This document shows positions 27,221 through 37,534 of a stretch of 64,000 nucleotides of DNA, piece by piece. The notes under the pieces were generated by a model, which saw only the letters and a list, made by a program, of their open reading frames with translations, did not search any database and was not told the origin of the DNA. A program made the translations under genes and the position numbers. How positions within the stretch are numbered: position 1 is the first letter of the stretch; every line of letters begins with the position of its first letter. The stretch is from Serpentinimonas raichei (lineage in GTDB: Bacteria > Pseudomonadota > Gammaproteobacteria > Burkholderiales > Burkholderiaceae_C): contig NZ_AP014568.1 in NCBI RefSeq assembly GCF_000828895.1, positions 1,433,858 through 1,497,857 on the forward strand, in the 5' to 3' direction.

Positions 27221-28186
27221 TCAACCCTCCAGCGCCAGCCACATCTGGCGGTCGCGCTCGGCGGTCCAAATGCGCGGATTCGGGTGCTGGGTGGCTTCGT
27301 CGTAGGCGCGCGTGACATCAAAAGGCAGGCAGTGGTTGAAGATCACCCAGTGCCCATACTTGGGTTGCAAGCGGGCAAAGGTTTCTTCATACACGGCGCG
27401 CAGCTCGCGCCCCGCCGCAACCCCGGCCCGCACGCTGTCCCAGAGCTCGCTCACAAAGGCGCGCGTGCCCTCGATGCCCTGCTGCACCTGCTGCGCCCCG
27501 CGCAGCGCCGGCCCACGCCCCGGCAGCAAGGCCAGCGGCTGCAGCGCGGCGACCCGCTCCAGCGTCTGGGGCCAATCCTGAAAATAGGCGTCGCCGGCGT
27601 AGGGGGTGGCGTCGAATTCGACCAGATCGCCCGACAGCAGCGTGCGCTCCTGCGGCAGCCACAGCACGGTGTCGCCCTTGGTGTGGCCGCGCCCGAGTTG
27701 CAGCATCTGCACCTCCAACCGCCCTAGCCAGAGCGTGAGCTGGCCGGTGAAGGTCAGGGTCGGCCAGGTCAGGCCCGGCGGCACCGACTCGACGTCGCGA
27801 AACAGACGCGGGAAGCGCCCAATCTCGCTCGCCTTGTCCTGCTCGCCGCGCTCGACGATCAAGTCGCGCGTGTCCTGGCTGGCGATGATCTGCTGCCCGC
27901 CCTCGGCCATGAAGGCGCTGGCACCGAGCACGCGCACCGCGTGGTAGTGCGTGAGCAGCACGTATTTGATCGGTTTGTCGGTGATTTCGCGGATGCGCCG
28001 GATCACGTCGGCCGCCATGGCCGGGGTGGCTTGGGTGTCGGCGACCAGCACCGCATCGTCCCCGATCACCACGCCGGTGTTGGGGTCGCCCTCGGCGGTG
28101 TAGGCCCAAGCGTGCTCCGACAAGCGCTCGAACGTGACCTTTTTTTCTTCCAGGTCGGCAGCAGAGGCGAAAGTTTTTTGGCTCAT
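27221..28186 (-). CDS. Metallo-beta-lactamase-fold hydrolase with altered metal motif
   Basis: The 321-residue protein has the MBL fold: WAYTAEGDPNTGVVIGDDAV at the N-terminus, the loop LLTHYHAVRVLGA, GRGHTKGDTVLWLP, and LLSGDLVEFDATPY. The usual HxHxDH motif reads HYHAVR, so the second-site Asp and His are missing while the downstream His and Asp of the first site remain. It may bind one metal or have a changed chemistry. The gene heads this minus-strand cluster and faces the divergent IclR gene across 154 bases. Confidence 0.8.
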   Translation of the reverse strand: MSQKTFASAADLEEKKVTFERLSEHAWAYTAEGDPNTGVVIGDDAVLVADTQATPAMAADVIRRIREITDKPIKYVLLTHYHAVRVLGASAFMAEGGQQIIASQDTRDLIVERGEQDKASEIGRFPRLFRDVESVPPGLTWPTLTFTGQLTLWLGRLEVQMLQLGRGHTKGDTVLWLPQERTLLSGDLVEFDATPYAGDAYFQDWPQTLERVAALQPLALLPGRGPALRGAQQVQQGIEGTRAFVSELWDSVRAGVAAGRELRAVYEETFARLQPKYGHWVIFNHCLPFDVTRAYDEATQHPNPRIWTAERDRQMWLALEG

Positions 28187-28340
28187 CCTAAAGGCTCCAG
28201 AGTGGCACAGATCAGGCTCTGTGACGGAAAAATCGTTTCCCCTATCCTAAGGCCAAAATTCAACCATGACAAATCAATTCGCATAGGTACAAACCCGATC
28301 CGGCTGGATACCAGCCCCTGGAGCCGGTCAAAATCGCCCC

Positions 28341-29153
28341 ATGCACCCCATCCCTCACCCCATCGAAGCCGACACCGGCCCCCACCCCAAAACGGCCCGC
28401 CCCTCGCGCGGCATACAAAGCGTGGAAGTGGGCGGCCAACTGCTCAAAGCGCTGGCACACAGCGGGCGGCGCATGGCGCTCAAAGATTTGGCCCGCGCCG
28501 CTGGCATGACGCCAGCCAAGGCGCACCCCTATCTGGTGAGCTTTGGCAAGCTGGGGCTGATCGTGCAAGAACCGGTGAGCGGCCACTACGGGCTTGGGCC
28601 GCTGGCCATGCAGTTGGGCTTGATCAGCCTGCAACTGGTCGATCCGGTGGCGCTGGCTGTGGCCGAACTGCCAGCCTTGGCGCAGCAAACCGGCTGCACC
28701 GTTTCGGCGGCGGTCTGGGGCAGCCAGGGCCCGGTGATCGTGCGCGTGGAGCACGGCCCCATGCCGGTCTATGTGGCGATGCGCCACGGCATTCCGGCTT
28801 CGCTGCGCCACACTGGCACCGGCAAAATTTTTGCCGCCTTCCACCCCAGCCGCGCCGCAGTGCAAGCCGCGCTGGCGCAAGAAGGCCTGGCCGGTGCGCT
28901 AGACGACCCCGGCTTTGCCGCCGAACTCGACACCATTCGCGCCCAGGGCTTGTCACGCGTACAAAATGAGCTGCTGCCCGGAATCAGCGCCCTGGCGGTG
29001 CCGGTATTTGATGGCTTTGGCGCACTGGCGCTGGCCATCGCCGCCATCGGCCCGAGCCAGATGCTGGATTTGGGGCCCCACAGCCCCCAGGCCCGCGCCC
29101 TGAGCGCTGCGGCGCAGGGCTTGTCGCGGCGGTTGGGCTCTCGGGTGGCGTGA
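28341..29153 (+). CDS. IclR-family transcriptional regulator
   Basis: The 270-residue protein has an N-terminal winged helix (SVEVGGQLLKALAHSGRRMA, LKDLARAAGMTPAKAHPYLV) and a C-terminal IclR effector domain (GCTVSAAVWGSQGPVIVRVE, ASLRHTGTGKIFAAF, LPGISALAVPVFDGFGALAL). It is divergent from the metallo-hydrolase/monooxygenase cluster, so it probably controls that cluster in response to an aromatic compound. It ends 1 base before the convergent crotonase gene. Confidence 0.88.
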   Translation: MHPIPHPIEADTGPHPKTARPSRGIQSVEVGGQLLKALAHSGRRMALKDLARAAGMTPAKAHPYLVSFGKLGLIVQEPVSGHYGLGPLAMQLGLISLQLVDPVALAVAELPALAQQTGCTVSAAVWGSQGPVIVRVEHGPMPVYVAMRHGIPASLRHTGTGKIFAAFHPSRAAVQAALAQEGLAGALDDPGFAAELDTIRAQGLSRVQNELLPGISALAVPVFDGFGALALAIAAIGPSQMLDLGPHSPQARALSAAAQGLSRRLGSRVA

Positions 29154-29154
29154 C

Positions 29155-29958
29155 TCACCGCCCCACAAACACCGCCGCCCGCCGCTGCGCAAACGCGGCG
29201 CGGCCTTCGGTAAAATCGGCGCTGCGCTGGCTGCGGGCTTCGCGCTCGCGCCAGCCTTGCAGATTCGGCTCACCCAAGGCCATCTCTTGCAGGCTTTGCT
29301 TCATACCCTGCAGGGCCAATGGGGCCAAGCGGCACAAATTGCGGCACCAGCGCGCCACTTCGGCGGGCAAGGCATCGGGTGCTACCAAGGCATCGAGGTA
29401 GCCCATGCGCAGCAGTTCGTCGGCGGGCAGCGCTTGCGCCAGCAAAAACAGGCGCCGCGCGCCTCCCAGCCCCAAGCGGGCCACACTGCGCTGCAAACCG
29501 CCGGGGTAATAGTGCAAGCCGAGCGCGGCGGCGGGCATGCGCAACTCCATGCCGTGCACCCCTAAGCGAAAATCGCAGGCCAGCGCCAGATCGGTGGCGC
29601 CGCCATAGACGCTACCATTGAGCGCGCACAGCGTGACTGGGCGCAGGCGCGACAGCGCTTCGCACACGCGCTCGAAACCTTGCGGCCCTTGGCTGGTATC
29701 GGCATCGAAACCGCCCATGTGGTAGCCCGCGCTAAACACCGCCGCCGCGCTGTGCAGCCGCGCCGTGAGCACCAGCACCCGCACGGCCGCATCGGCCTCG
29801 ATGGTGGCCAAGTGCTGCGCCAGCTCCTGCAAATCAGCGTCGGTCAGGCTGTTGCGTTGTTGCGGGCGGTTTAAGGTGAGGGTGGCCACCCCGGCGTCGA
29901 TGTGCAACATGGGGCCGCTGGCGGCGGGCCAGTCGGTGGTGGGTGGATGGAGTGGCAT
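29155..29958 (-). CDS. Enoyl-CoA hydratase/isomerase (crotonase) family protein
   Basis: The 267-residue protein has the crotonase pattern: VATLTLNRPQQRNSLTDADL, the oxyanion-hole segment FSAGYHMGGFD, and VTLCALNGSVYGGATDLALA. The usual catalytic Glu position (after the GGATDLALACDF helix) reads ALGLHYYPGG, so the exact reaction is unclear. The ATG at 29958 gives the family length; the open frame continues to 30048. It is divergent from grpE, on the far side of a heat-shock-type promoter. Confidence 0.82.
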   Translation of the reverse strand: MPLHPPTTDWPAASGPMLHIDAGVATLTLNRPQQRNSLTDADLQELAQHLATIEADAAVRVLVLTARLHSAAAVFSAGYHMGGFDADTSQGPQGFERVCEALSRLRPVTLCALNGSVYGGATDLALACDFRLGVHGMELRMPAAALGLHYYPGGLQRSVARLGLGGARRLFLLAQALPADELLRMGYLDALVAPDALPAEVARWCRNLCRLAPLALQGMKQSLQEMALGEPNLQGWREREARSQRSADFTEGRAAFAQRRAAVFVGR

Positions 29959-30011
29959 GAGTCGGTATCCTGATGCGCTACGATCATAGATTGAATTTTT
30001 ACAGCCCAGCC

Positions 30012-30040
30012 CTTGAAAGCGCCGCCAGACACCCCCACTC
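30012..30040 (+). promoter_or_regulatory. Sigma-32-like promoter upstream of grpE
   Basis: CTTGAAA (30012-30018), 14 bases, then CCCCACTC (30033-30040) matches the heat-shock sigma consensus CTTGAAA-N11-16-CCCCATNT closely. It lies 64 bases before the grpE start. Confidence 0.7.
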
Positions 30041-30104
30041 TGGGCCACTGAGCCCTAGACCCTGCCCCGCCACCGCGCCGGGCGCCCTTTCGTTTTAAGC
30101 CGCC

Positions 30105-30680
30105 ATGTCCGCCAACCCAGACCCGACTTACCACCGCCCCGACCGCCCCGACACCGCCGATGCGCCGTTCTCGCCCGAGGAGGCCGAAGCGGCTGCGGCG
30201 GCCGATGCCGCCCTGCAAGACGAGCTGTCTCTCGAAGTGGAGCGACTGCAAGCGCAAAACACCGAACTGGCCGAGCAGTACCTGCGCGTCAAGGCCGAGA
30301 TGGAAAACCTGCGCCGCCGCACCGACGAAGAAGTGAGCAAGGTGCGCAAATTTGCCGTCGAGGGCTTTGCCGAGAGCCTGCTGCCGGTGCTCGACAGCCT
30401 GGAAGCCGGGCTGGCGATACAAGAGGCCACGGCGCAGCAGATACGCGACGGGGCCGAGGCCACGCTCAAGCAGTTGCAAAGCGCCTTGGCCCGCCACAAG
30501 GTGCAGCCGATCGCGCCCGCAGCGGGCAGCCGCTTCGACCCGCACCAGCACCAGGCCATCGGCGTGGTGGCAGCACCCGGCCAAGAGCCAAATTCCGTGG
30601 TGGCGGTGCTGCAAAAAGGCTACCTGATCGCCGAGCGGGTGCTGCGCCCGGCCATGGTCACGGTCACTGCGCCCAAATAA
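30105..30680 (+). CDS. grpE: Nucleotide exchange factor GrpE
   Basis: GrpE releases ADP from DnaK during the chaperone cycle. The 191-residue protein has an acidic, Ala/Glu-rich start, a long coiled coil ([40 protein letters not shown]), and the C-terminal beta domain with [12 protein letters not shown] and [20 protein letters not shown]. It is the first gene of grpE-dnaK-dnaJ. Confidence 0.96.
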   Translation: MSANPDPTYHRPDRPDTADAPFSPEEAEAAAAADAALQDELSLEVERLQAQNTELAEQYLRVKAEMENLRRRTDEEVSKVRKFAVEGFAESLLPVLDSLEAGLAIQEATAQQIRDGAEATLKQLQSALARHKVQPIAPAAGSRFDPHQHQAIGVVAAPGQEPNSVVAVLQKGYLIAERVLRPAMVTVTAPK

Positions 30681-30707
30681 GCCGCCTTTCAAACCCTCAT
30701 CCCGGTG

Positions 30708-30735
30708 CTTGAAATCCGGCCCTCCAGCCGCATCT
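30708..30735 (+). promoter_or_regulatory. Sigma-32-like promoter upstream of dnaK
   Basis: CTTGAAA (30708-30714), 13 bases, then CCGCATCT (30728-30735; 7 of 8 to CCCCATNT). It lies 38 bases before the dnaK start and would give dnaK-dnaJ their own heat-shock promoter in addition to the one before grpE. Confidence 0.65.
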
Positions 30736-30773
30736 GCACCCCATCCGTTTTATTTGAACTTTAGGAGCCATTC

Positions 30774-32717
30774 ATGGGCAAAATCATCGGCATCGACCTG
30801 GGCACCACCAACTCGTGCGTCTCGGTCATGGAAGGCAACACCACGCGCGTAATCGAAAACAGCGAAGGCGCGCGCACCACACCCTCCATCATCGCCTACC
30901 AAGAAGACGGTGAAATCCTCGTCGGTGCCTCGGCCAAGCGCCAGGCCGTGACCAACCCACGCAACACCCTGTACGCGGTCAAGCGCCTGATCGGGCGCAA
31001 GTTTGAAGAAAAAGAGGTGCAAAAGGACATCGGCCTGATGCCCTACACCATCGCCCGCGCCGACAACGGCGACGCCTGGGTGGAAGTGCGCGGCAAAAAA
31101 CTGGCCCCGCCGCAGGTGAGCGCCGAAGTGCTGCGCAAGATGAAGAAAACCGCCGAAGACTACCTCGGCGAGGCCGTGACCGAGGCCGTGATCACCGTAC
31201 CGGCCTACTTCAACGACGCCCAGCGCCAGGCCACCAAAGACGCCGGGCGCATCGCCGGGCTCGATGTCAAGCGCATCATCAACGAGCCCACCGCCGCCGC
31301 GCTGGCCTTTGGGCTGGACAAGCACGGCAAAGGCGACCGCAAGATCGCGGTCTATGACCTCGGCGGCGGCACTTTTGATATTTCGATCATCGAAATTGCC
31401 GACCTCGAGGGCGAAAAGCAATTTGAAGTGCTCTCCACCAACGGCGACACCTTCTTGGGCGGCGAGGACTTCGACCAGCGCATCATCGACTACATCGTGA
31501 CCGAGTTCAAAAAAGAGCAAGGCGTCGATCTGACCAAAGACGTGCTGGCCTTGCAGCGCCTCAAGGAAGCGGCCGAGAAGGCAAAGATCGAGCTCTCCAA
31601 CTCGACCCAGACCGACCTCAACCTGCCCTACATCACCGCCGACGCCAATGGTCCGCGCCACCTCAACATCAAGCTCACGCGCGCCAAGCTCGAAGCGCTG
31701 GTCGATGAGCTGATCGAGCGCACCATCGCGCCCTGCCGCACCGCCATCAAAGACGCGGGCGTGAGCGTGGGCCAGATCGACGACGTGATTCTCGTGGGCG
31801 GCATGACGCGCATGCCCCGGGTGCAAGAGAAGGTCAAAGAGTTCTTTGGCAAAGAGCCGCGCAAAGACGTGAACCCCGACGAAGCCGTGGCCGTGGGCGC
31901 TGCCATCCAAGGCCAGGTGCTCTCGGGCGAGCGCAAAGACGTGCTGCTGCTCGACGTGACCCCGCTCAGCCTGGGCATCGAGACCATGGGCGGTGTGATG
32001 ACCAAAATGATCACCAAGAACACCACCATCCCGACCAAGTTCGCACAGGTGTTCTCCACCGCCGACGACAACCAACCGGCGGTCACGATCAAGGTATTCC
32101 AAGGCGAGCGCGAGATCGCCGCCGGCAACAAGCTGCTGGGCGAGTTCAACCTCGAGGGCATCCCGCCCGCCCCGCGCGGCCTGCCGCAGATCGAGGTGAG
32201 CTTTGACATCGACGCCAACGGCATTTTGCACGTGGGCGCCAAAGACAAAGGCACCGGCAAAGAAAACAAGATCACGATCAAGGCCAACTCGGGCCTGACC
32301 GAGGCCGAAATCCAGAACATGGTGAAAGACGCCGAACTCAACGCCGCCGAAGACCACAAAAAAGTGGAACTGGTGCAGGCGCGCAACCAGGCCGACGGCT
32401 TGGTGAGCTCGGTGCGCAAGAGCCTGAAAGAATACGGCGACAAGCTCGACGCGGCCGAAAAAGAGAAAATCGAAGCCGCCATCAAGGCCGCCGAAGAGGC
32501 TGTCAAAGGCGAGGACAAGGCCGCCATCGAGGCCACCAGCGCCGAGCTGATGAGCGCCAGCCAAAAGCTGGGTGAAAAAATGTACGCCGAGCAGCAGGCC
32601 GGCGCGGCGGCGGGTGCAGCAGGCGCCGCGGGCGGCCCCACTGCCGATGCCGGTGCCCGATCGGCATCGGCCGACGATGTGGTCGATGCCGAAGTGAAAG
32701 AAGTCAAGAAAGACTGA
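30774..32717 (+). CDS. dnaK: Molecular chaperone DnaK (Hsp70)
   Basis: The 647-residue protein is a full-length Hsp70: the phosphate loop [11 protein letters not shown] at residues 6-16, [28 protein letters not shown], the interdomain linker [12 protein letters not shown], the substrate-binding domain with the arch and hydrophobic pocket, and a Gly/Ala-rich tail ending EVKEVKKD. A Shine-Dalgarno AGGAG (30762-30766) precedes the ATG. It acts with GrpE and DnaJ encoded on either side. Confidence 0.98.
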   Translation: MGKIIGIDLGTTNSCVSVMEGNTTRVIENSEGARTTPSIIAYQEDGEILVGASAKRQAVTNPRNTLYAVKRLIGRKFEEKEVQKDIGLMPYTIARADNGDAWVEVRGKKLAPPQVSAEVLRKMKKTAEDYLGEAVTEAVITVPAYFNDAQRQATKDAGRIAGLDVKRIINEPTAAALAFGLDKHGKGDRKIAVYDLGGGTFDISIIEIADLEGEKQFEVLSTNGDTFLGGEDFDQRIIDYIVTEFKKEQGVDLTKDVLALQRLKEAAEKAKIELSNSTQTDLNLPYITADANGPRHLNIKLTRAKLEALVDELIERTIAPCRTAIKDAGVSVGQIDDVILVGGMTRMPRVQEKVKEFFGKEPRKDVNPDEAVAVGAAIQGQVLSGERKDVLLLDVTPLSLGIETMGGVMTKMITKNTTIPTKFAQVFSTADDNQPAVTIKVFQGEREIAAGNKLLGEFNLEGIPPAPRGLPQIEVSFDIDANGILHVGAKDKGTGKENKITIKANSGLTEAEIQNMVKDAELNAAEDHKKVELVQARNQADGLVSSVRKSLKEYGDKLDAAEKEKIEAAIKAAEEAVKGEDKAAIEATSAELMSASQKLGEKMYAEQQAGAAAGAAGAAGGPTADAGARSASADDVVDAEVKEVKKD

Positions 32718-32724
32718 CGCCCAA

Positions 32725-33867
32725 ATGGCCAAACGCGACTTTTACGAAATCTTGGGCGTGCCCAAGAACGCCAGCGACGAAGACATCAAAAAAGCCTACC
32801 GCAAGCTGGCGATGAAGCACCACCCGGACCGCAACCAGGGTGATGCGACCAAGGCTGCGGAAGAAAAATTCAAAGAGGCCAAAGAAGCCTACGAGATGTT
32901 GAGCGACCCGCAAAAGCGCGCCGCCTACGACCAGTACGGCCACGCCGGCGTCGACCCCAATATGCGCGGCCCCGGCGGGGCGGGCGGGGCGGACGGTTTT
33001 GGTGGCTTTTCCGAATCGTTCGGCGATATTTTTGGCGATATTTTTGGCGGCCAGCGCGGCGGTGCCGGGCGTGGGCGCCAAGTCTATCGGGGCAGCGACT
33101 TGTCTTACGCGATGGAGATCTCGCTCGAAGAAGCCGCTGCGGGCAAAGAGTCCGAAATTCGCATCCCAAGCTGGGACAACTGCGGCACCTGCCACGGCAG
33201 CGGCGCCAAGCCGGGCACCAGCGTCAAAACCTGCCCGAGCTGCAACGGCTCCGGTGTGGTGCAGATGCGCCAAGGCTTTTTCAGCGTGCAGCAAACCTGC
33301 CCGCACTGCCACGGCAGCGGCAAGATCATCCCCGAACCCTGCACCGCTTGCAACGGCCAGGGCAAGGTCAAGAAGCACAAAACGCTGGAAATCAAAATTC
33401 CGCCCGGCATCGACGACGGCATGCGCATCCGCTCGACCGGCAACGGTGAGCCCGGCCGCAATGGCGGCCCGTCGGGCGATCTGTACATCGAGATTCGGCT
33501 GCGCAAGCACGATTTGTTCGAGCGCGAGGGCGACGACCTGCACTGCCACGTGCCGGTGAGCATCAGCACCGCCGCGCTGGGCGGCGAGATCGCCGTGCCC
33601 ACGCTGGGCGGCAAAGCCAGCATCGACATCCCCGAAGGCACCCAGCACGGCAAAACCTTCAGACTGCGCGGGCGCGGCATCAAGGGCGTGCGCTCGAGCT
33701 ACCCCGGCGATCTGTACTGCCACATCAACGTGGAAACCCCGGTCAAGCTCACCGAACACCAGCGCAAGCTGCTGCGCGAGCTCGAAGAATCGTTCCAAAA
33801 GGGCGGCAACAAACACAGCCCGAACGACAAAGGCTGGTTCGAGAAAGCGAAGGCGTTTTTCTTCTAG
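32725..33867 (+). CDS. dnaJ: Chaperone protein DnaJ
   Basis: The 380-residue protein has the J domain with HPD (residues 32-34, [11 protein letters not shown]), a Gly/Phe region, the four zinc repeats [24 protein letters not shown] and CTACNGQG, and the C-terminal substrate-binding and dimer domains. It starts 7 bases after dnaK. The last 81 codons plus stop are duplicated 10.2 kb downstream, beyond the Druantia genes, at the protein level without change, so the reading frame here is complete but its 3' end may have been swapped in by recombination. Confidence 0.97.
   Translation: MAKRDFYEILGVPKNASDEDIKKAYRKLAMKHHPDRNQGDATKAAEEKFKEAKEAYEMLSDPQKRAAYDQYGHAGVDPNMRGPGGAGGADGFGGFSESFGDIFGDIFGGQRGGAGRGRQVYRGSDLSYAMEISLEEAAAGKESEIRIPSWDNCGTCHGSGAKPGTSVKTCPSCNGSGVVQMRQGFFSVQQTCPHCHGSGKIIPEPCTACNGQGKVKKHKTLEIKIPPGIDDGMRIRSTGNGEPGRNGGPSGDLYIEIRLRKHDLFEREGDDLHCHVPVSISTAALGGEIAVPTLGGKASIDIPEGTQHGKTFRLRGRGIKGVRSSYPGDLYCHINVETPVKLTEHQRKLLRELEESFQKGGNKHSPNDKGWFEKAKAFFF
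33622..33867 (+). repeat. Direct repeat, left copy (dnaJ 3' end)
   Basis: These 246 bases, ending at the dnaJ stop codon, recur at 43843-44088. I count six differences, all at third codon positions and all synonymous. Homology stops exactly at the stop codon on the right. The two copies bound the druH-druE island. Confidence 0.92.
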
Positions 33868-33954
33868 ATCCCTCAAGGCCGGACTCCTCCCAACCACCCC
33901 AAGATGACTGCATAATTCAAGCTAAATAGTTGTCACATAATCTGGGGAGGATCC

Positions 33955-36900
33955 ATGCATGAGTACGCTGACTGGATTGATGCGTTTCTAAGCAAGAGAG
34001 GGCTTTCACGCCCTAATGGCGAGATGTTATTTGGCTACCGCGCGACAAAAGCGGAGTACTTGTCGCTGCAAGCGCTGATGGCACGCAAACTGGAAAGCTT
34101 GGAAGGCACACCTTGGATACTGCGATCAACCTCGGAGTGCGCGTGCTTTGTTTTTTATGCGTCTGAGTGGTGGAGACGCGAGTACAACGGTGGGCCATGG
34201 CGCTGGACACACATCCTTCAGTCGCTGGGTCAGCCATTTTCACTGGACGTGCTTGAGCGTACGGCGGCCGTCGAGCTTGGGCTCAGAGCATGGGGCCATA
34301 GGCCCGGTGGCCAAGGCAAGAAGTATCTCGGCGCAATCGTCGCCCATGGCGGTCTCCCACTTCAGCTGATTGAGCGGGGTGATGGATCCATTGCTAGGCT
34401 ACTGATTCGTGCAATGCGACAGGCCCAGCTCTATAGCTGGGACTCCAATCGCCTTGCAAGCTTCTTCGACGCCCATCAGTTCGAGCTGGTGCAGCATCTT
34501 CGAGACGACGACATCTACCGACTCCTCGCGTCGGTAGTCGTGACTGTGCTTTCACTTCGCCAGGAGTGCCAGCTGGCGGGTGTGGCCAACCCGGTTGAGG
34601 TGCTCGACAGGCTCCGCCCGAGCTGGCGCGAACGTTTTCCTATCGCTGTGGACGACAACTCGGCCGAGCCGCTGCTTGTCGGTCTGGTCAAGGAGGCAGC
34701 CAAGGAGTATGCCCCGGTCACATCCTTTCCCGTCATCGCGACTCGCTCACTCACCCTTGGTGACGACGGAGAGACCTACGGCCTGGCCATGACTGCGGAC
34801 ATGCCTGGAAGCATCACGCTGGCTGCACTGTCCGCCGCAATCGGATTGAGTCCCGACGCTCTCCCGCAATCCTTCTCGGTTGATCTGGTCGGGGTCGAGC
34901 GGGTGTCGCTGGGCGAGGGACGTCAACTTCTCGGTGGCAGTGAGCCCACAGCAATCCTTGCGGGACGGACTGGGCCCATTAAAGGAGATGCAGCCCTAGC
35001 GGAGCACCTGCTGGTGCTCCGCTGCCTAGGTGAGGATTTGCATGCACCTGCGGAAGTGCCCGGTGCCTACGCACTGGATGAGACTCAGCCTTGGGTGTTT
35101 GTTTCACGCGACACTGGGATCGTTTTGGCGGGTATCGGAGGGTGTAGCGTTCCGGAGGACACCTGTTTGGTGGCTGTGCCTGACGACTGCAATGTGGCTG
35201 CAGGTGACGACGGCAGCACAGCCGACCTGAAAGGCATGATCGGCGGGCTGGCCCAGACTCGCTGGGTGTACATGGTGCGCGGTGCCGCTCGTGTCTTGGC
35301 TCAGGGATCGCACTTCATTGTTCGGACGGGTCAGACCGCAGATCCAAGCAGTCAACTACTGTGGCGGGGCACACGGGCCCCCTACTGCTCCGGATCGATG
35401 TCGGTGTACCTTGGTGTTCCGGTTCTGTGTCGGCTTGCGTTGGACGGCTCTCTGGCTCAAGTGCCACCGCGTTCTATCGAGTGGACGATACTTGGAAGAG
35501 CAAGTGAGCTGGTTGAACAGCCTCGCCAGCACCGTGGCCCCATAGACGCGTGGCTCATCGAAGATGGGGCAAGGCAACGCCGCTTCAGGATGGTTCTTTT
35601 ACCACCCGAGGCTAAGCTTCGCTTTAAATCAGGAGCGACGGAATGTGAGGGAGCCATCGAGTTTCACGCTTGGGGTATCGAGTCAATCGATGCACCCAAG
35701 GAGCTCAAGGCTCGAACCGACCCAGTGGCAAATGGCCCGAAGCTTCAACTACATGCTGAGGACCGTCCGCCTGCCCACGTACCGGTCTCTGTCAACTGGC
35801 CACACACTCCGTATGCACTGCGGTTGGAGCTACCCTTTCCCGCGACGGGCGGTCGATTCACCACCACTGATGGCGTCAGCCTTCAGGCCGGCCAGGCAGT
35901 GCCTATCAGGCAGCTGCAGACAGTTCGAGTACAGGTGTTCGATCGAAACCCTGATGCGCCGAAGCGGTACTCGTTGATTGTCGAGCTTTCGGGCCGTGGT
36001 GGAATTTCCGGCGTAGGCCGGTTGCACGTCGAGCATGCCATTCCGATAGACAAGCAAGGATTTGGCGAACTTCGTTTGCTTGAGGTGGAGTCCAGTTTGC
36101 TAGGACTGTTGTGCCAGAGTAGTCAACTTGATGCAAGGCTCGAACTTAGTCTCACGGTGAACGGTGCCGCCAGCTCGAAGATTGACGTCAGTCGCTACGA
36201 CGCCGACCTAGAACTCCAGCACCAGTCGCAGGCGATGACCCTCCCGGGGGCGTGCTTGGCGGGGCTGAGCGCTGATGAGTTGGGTAGCGTCAACCTGCGC
36301 GCGTTGCCGCTCCTGCTAGCAAATGCCGAGGAGGTTGTGCTGAGTCAGGCTCAATCGGAGGGTACGCCGGCTGGTCGATGGAGCGTCGCAAGCCTATCTG
36401 CAGAGCGCGGACCTTGGATGGTCTACCCGTCTTCGACCTCGACGCTACAGCTTCGACCCACCCTTTACGCGGGCTTTTCCATTGGCGCTGCTTCTTCCCG
36501 GACTGCGCGGCTTTGCCCCTTGGGAGAGGCAATGGCTATCGCATACGCTGATGAGCGTGCGAAGGCCGTCAGGCGGGTTGTCGGCGTGATGGCCCAAGAC
36601 CTTGACCATGAGTCTTGGCTCTTGATCACAAGGCAGTACCAACTGTTATCGCACTTGCCGCTAAGCACATTCGACTACTGGCGAGCGCTCGCCAGCAGCA
36701 TGCCGAGCAGTCTGGCCGCCTTGCTCAAGCTCTCCCATGACGTCCACTCGCTGGTGAAACGCATGCGCGATGAGTTGGGCGTCGTATGGGAACTCATGCC
36801 TCACTCCACCTTGGCAGAGGGACTCAGTGGCTTGCAGCAGTCGTGGGCGAAGCAGTTGACAACAGACGCAGAAGACCCCGTCGTGAAGACTCTGTCCGAG

Positions 36901-37512
36901 CAAGTTTTTCGCACGATTGGAGTGTCGGACCCGCTGCTCGACGACTTGATTGAACTGGTACTCTTTCAAGCGGGATACAACCGTACCGACAAACTGGATC
37001 GACTCATTGCCCCGTTCTCGACGGGCGCACGCCTGCTGGTGGCACGCCTTTGGTTAGGTGAGAACAGCATGCTTCAGCGTTTTCTTCTTCGAACACATAC
37101 CGAAGACAGGATCTGGCCGCACTTTGACCTGTCCCGAGCGTTGGTCCAACTCTGGCAAGCGATGCAGCCCGATGCCGCGTCAAAACTCTTTGAACTCTGC
37201 GGCAAGGATTTGATTTGGATGCCGACTGCTGGCCAAGCAGGCCCGTACTCTAAGAACGTCAAGGAGGACGTGGCCAACGCACCGGTTCTGGCGGGACTGG
37301 TGAGTCAACTTCTGCCAGCCGAATCGCCCTGGTGGACTGACAGTCAACTGGCCCAGTTGAGGCAGATTCGGAACTTCGATCCCGCTTGGTTCGAACTCGG
37401 TTGCCGTACGGGTCTGTTGCTGGCGCTGATGCTCGAACAAAAGCTCGCCCAGACGAAGCCAAACACTGGGGCAGGACGTTCATCAACACCGCGCTCATCC
37501 GGCAGCGCTTGA
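33955..37512 (+). CDS. druH: Druantia type III protein DruH (STY4851/ECs_5259 family)
   Basis: The 1,185-residue protein has no catalytic motif that I can name. Its N-terminus (YRATKAEYLSLQALMARKLE, then FVFYASEWWRREYNGGPWRW) fits the STY4851/ECs_5259 family, which is DruH, the partner of DruE in the type III Druantia anti-phage system. Length agrees with DruH and the order druH-druE with 22 bases between matches that system. The start has a strong GGGGAGG site (33944-33950). Codon use and GC content are lower than those of the chaperone genes on the left. The molecular role of DruH is not known. Confidence 0.82.
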   Translation: MHEYADWIDAFLSKRGLSRPNGEMLFGYRATKAEYLSLQALMARKLESLEGTPWILRSTSECACFVFYASEWWRREYNGGPWRWTHILQSLGQPFSLDVLERTAAVELGLRAWGHRPGGQGKKYLGAIVAHGGLPLQLIERGDGSIARLLIRAMRQAQLYSWDSNRLASFFDAHQFELVQHLRDDDIYRLLASVVVTVLSLRQECQLAGVANPVEVLDRLRPSWRERFPIAVDDNSAEPLLVGLVKEAAKEYAPVTSFPVIATRSLTLGDDGETYGLAMTADMPGSITLAALSAAIGLSPDALPQSFSVDLVGVERVSLGEGRQLLGGSEPTAILAGRTGPIKGDAALAEHLLVLRCLGEDLHAPAEVPGAYALDETQPWVFVSRDTGIVLAGIGGCSVPEDTCLVAVPDDCNVAAGDDGSTADLKGMIGGLAQTRWVYMVRGAARVLAQGSHFIVRTGQTADPSSQLLWRGTRAPYCSGSMSVYLGVPVLCRLALDGSLAQVPPRSIEWTILGRASELVEQPRQHRGPIDAWLIEDGARQRRFRMVLLPPEAKLRFKSGATECEGAIEFHAWGIESIDAPKELKARTDPVANGPKLQLHAEDRPPAHVPVSVNWPHTPYALRLELPFPATGGRFTTTDGVSLQAGQAVPIRQLQTVRVQVFDRNPDAPKRYSLIVELSGRGGISGVGRLHVEHAIPIDKQGFGELRLLEVESSLLGLLCQSSQLDARLELSLTVNGAASSKIDVSRYDADLELQHQSQAMTLPGACLAGLSADELGSVNLRALPLLLANAEEVVLSQAQSEGTPAGRWSVASLSAERGPWMVYPSSTSTLQLRPTLYAGFSIGAASSRTARLCPLGEAMAIAYADERAKAVRRVVGVMAQDLDHESWLLITRQYQLLSHLPLSTFDYWRALASSMPSSLAALLKLSHDVHSLVKRMRDELGVVWELMPHSTLAEGLSGLQQSWAKQLTTDAEDPVVKTLSEQVFRTIGVSDPLLDDLIELVLFQAGYNRTDKLDRLIAPFSTGARLLVARLWLGENSMLQRFLLRTHTEDRIWPHFDLSRALVQLWQAMQPDAASKLFELCGKDLIWMPTAGQAGPYSKNVKEDVANAPVLAGLVSQLLPAESPWWTDSQLAQLRQIRNFDPAWFELGCRTGLLLALMLEQKLAQTKPNTGAGRSSTPRSSGSA

Positions 37513-37534
37513 GCCACCGATCACTTGTATCCCG

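Noticed and set aside
30750..32732. A 660-residue frame antisense to dnaK
   Set aside because: Antisense shadow; DnaK on the plus strand is unmistakable.
33868..33954. A tRNA or integrase attachment site next to the Druantia island
   Set aside because: No tRNA-like fold, and no integrase in the island; the long dnaJ repeats explain the junctions.
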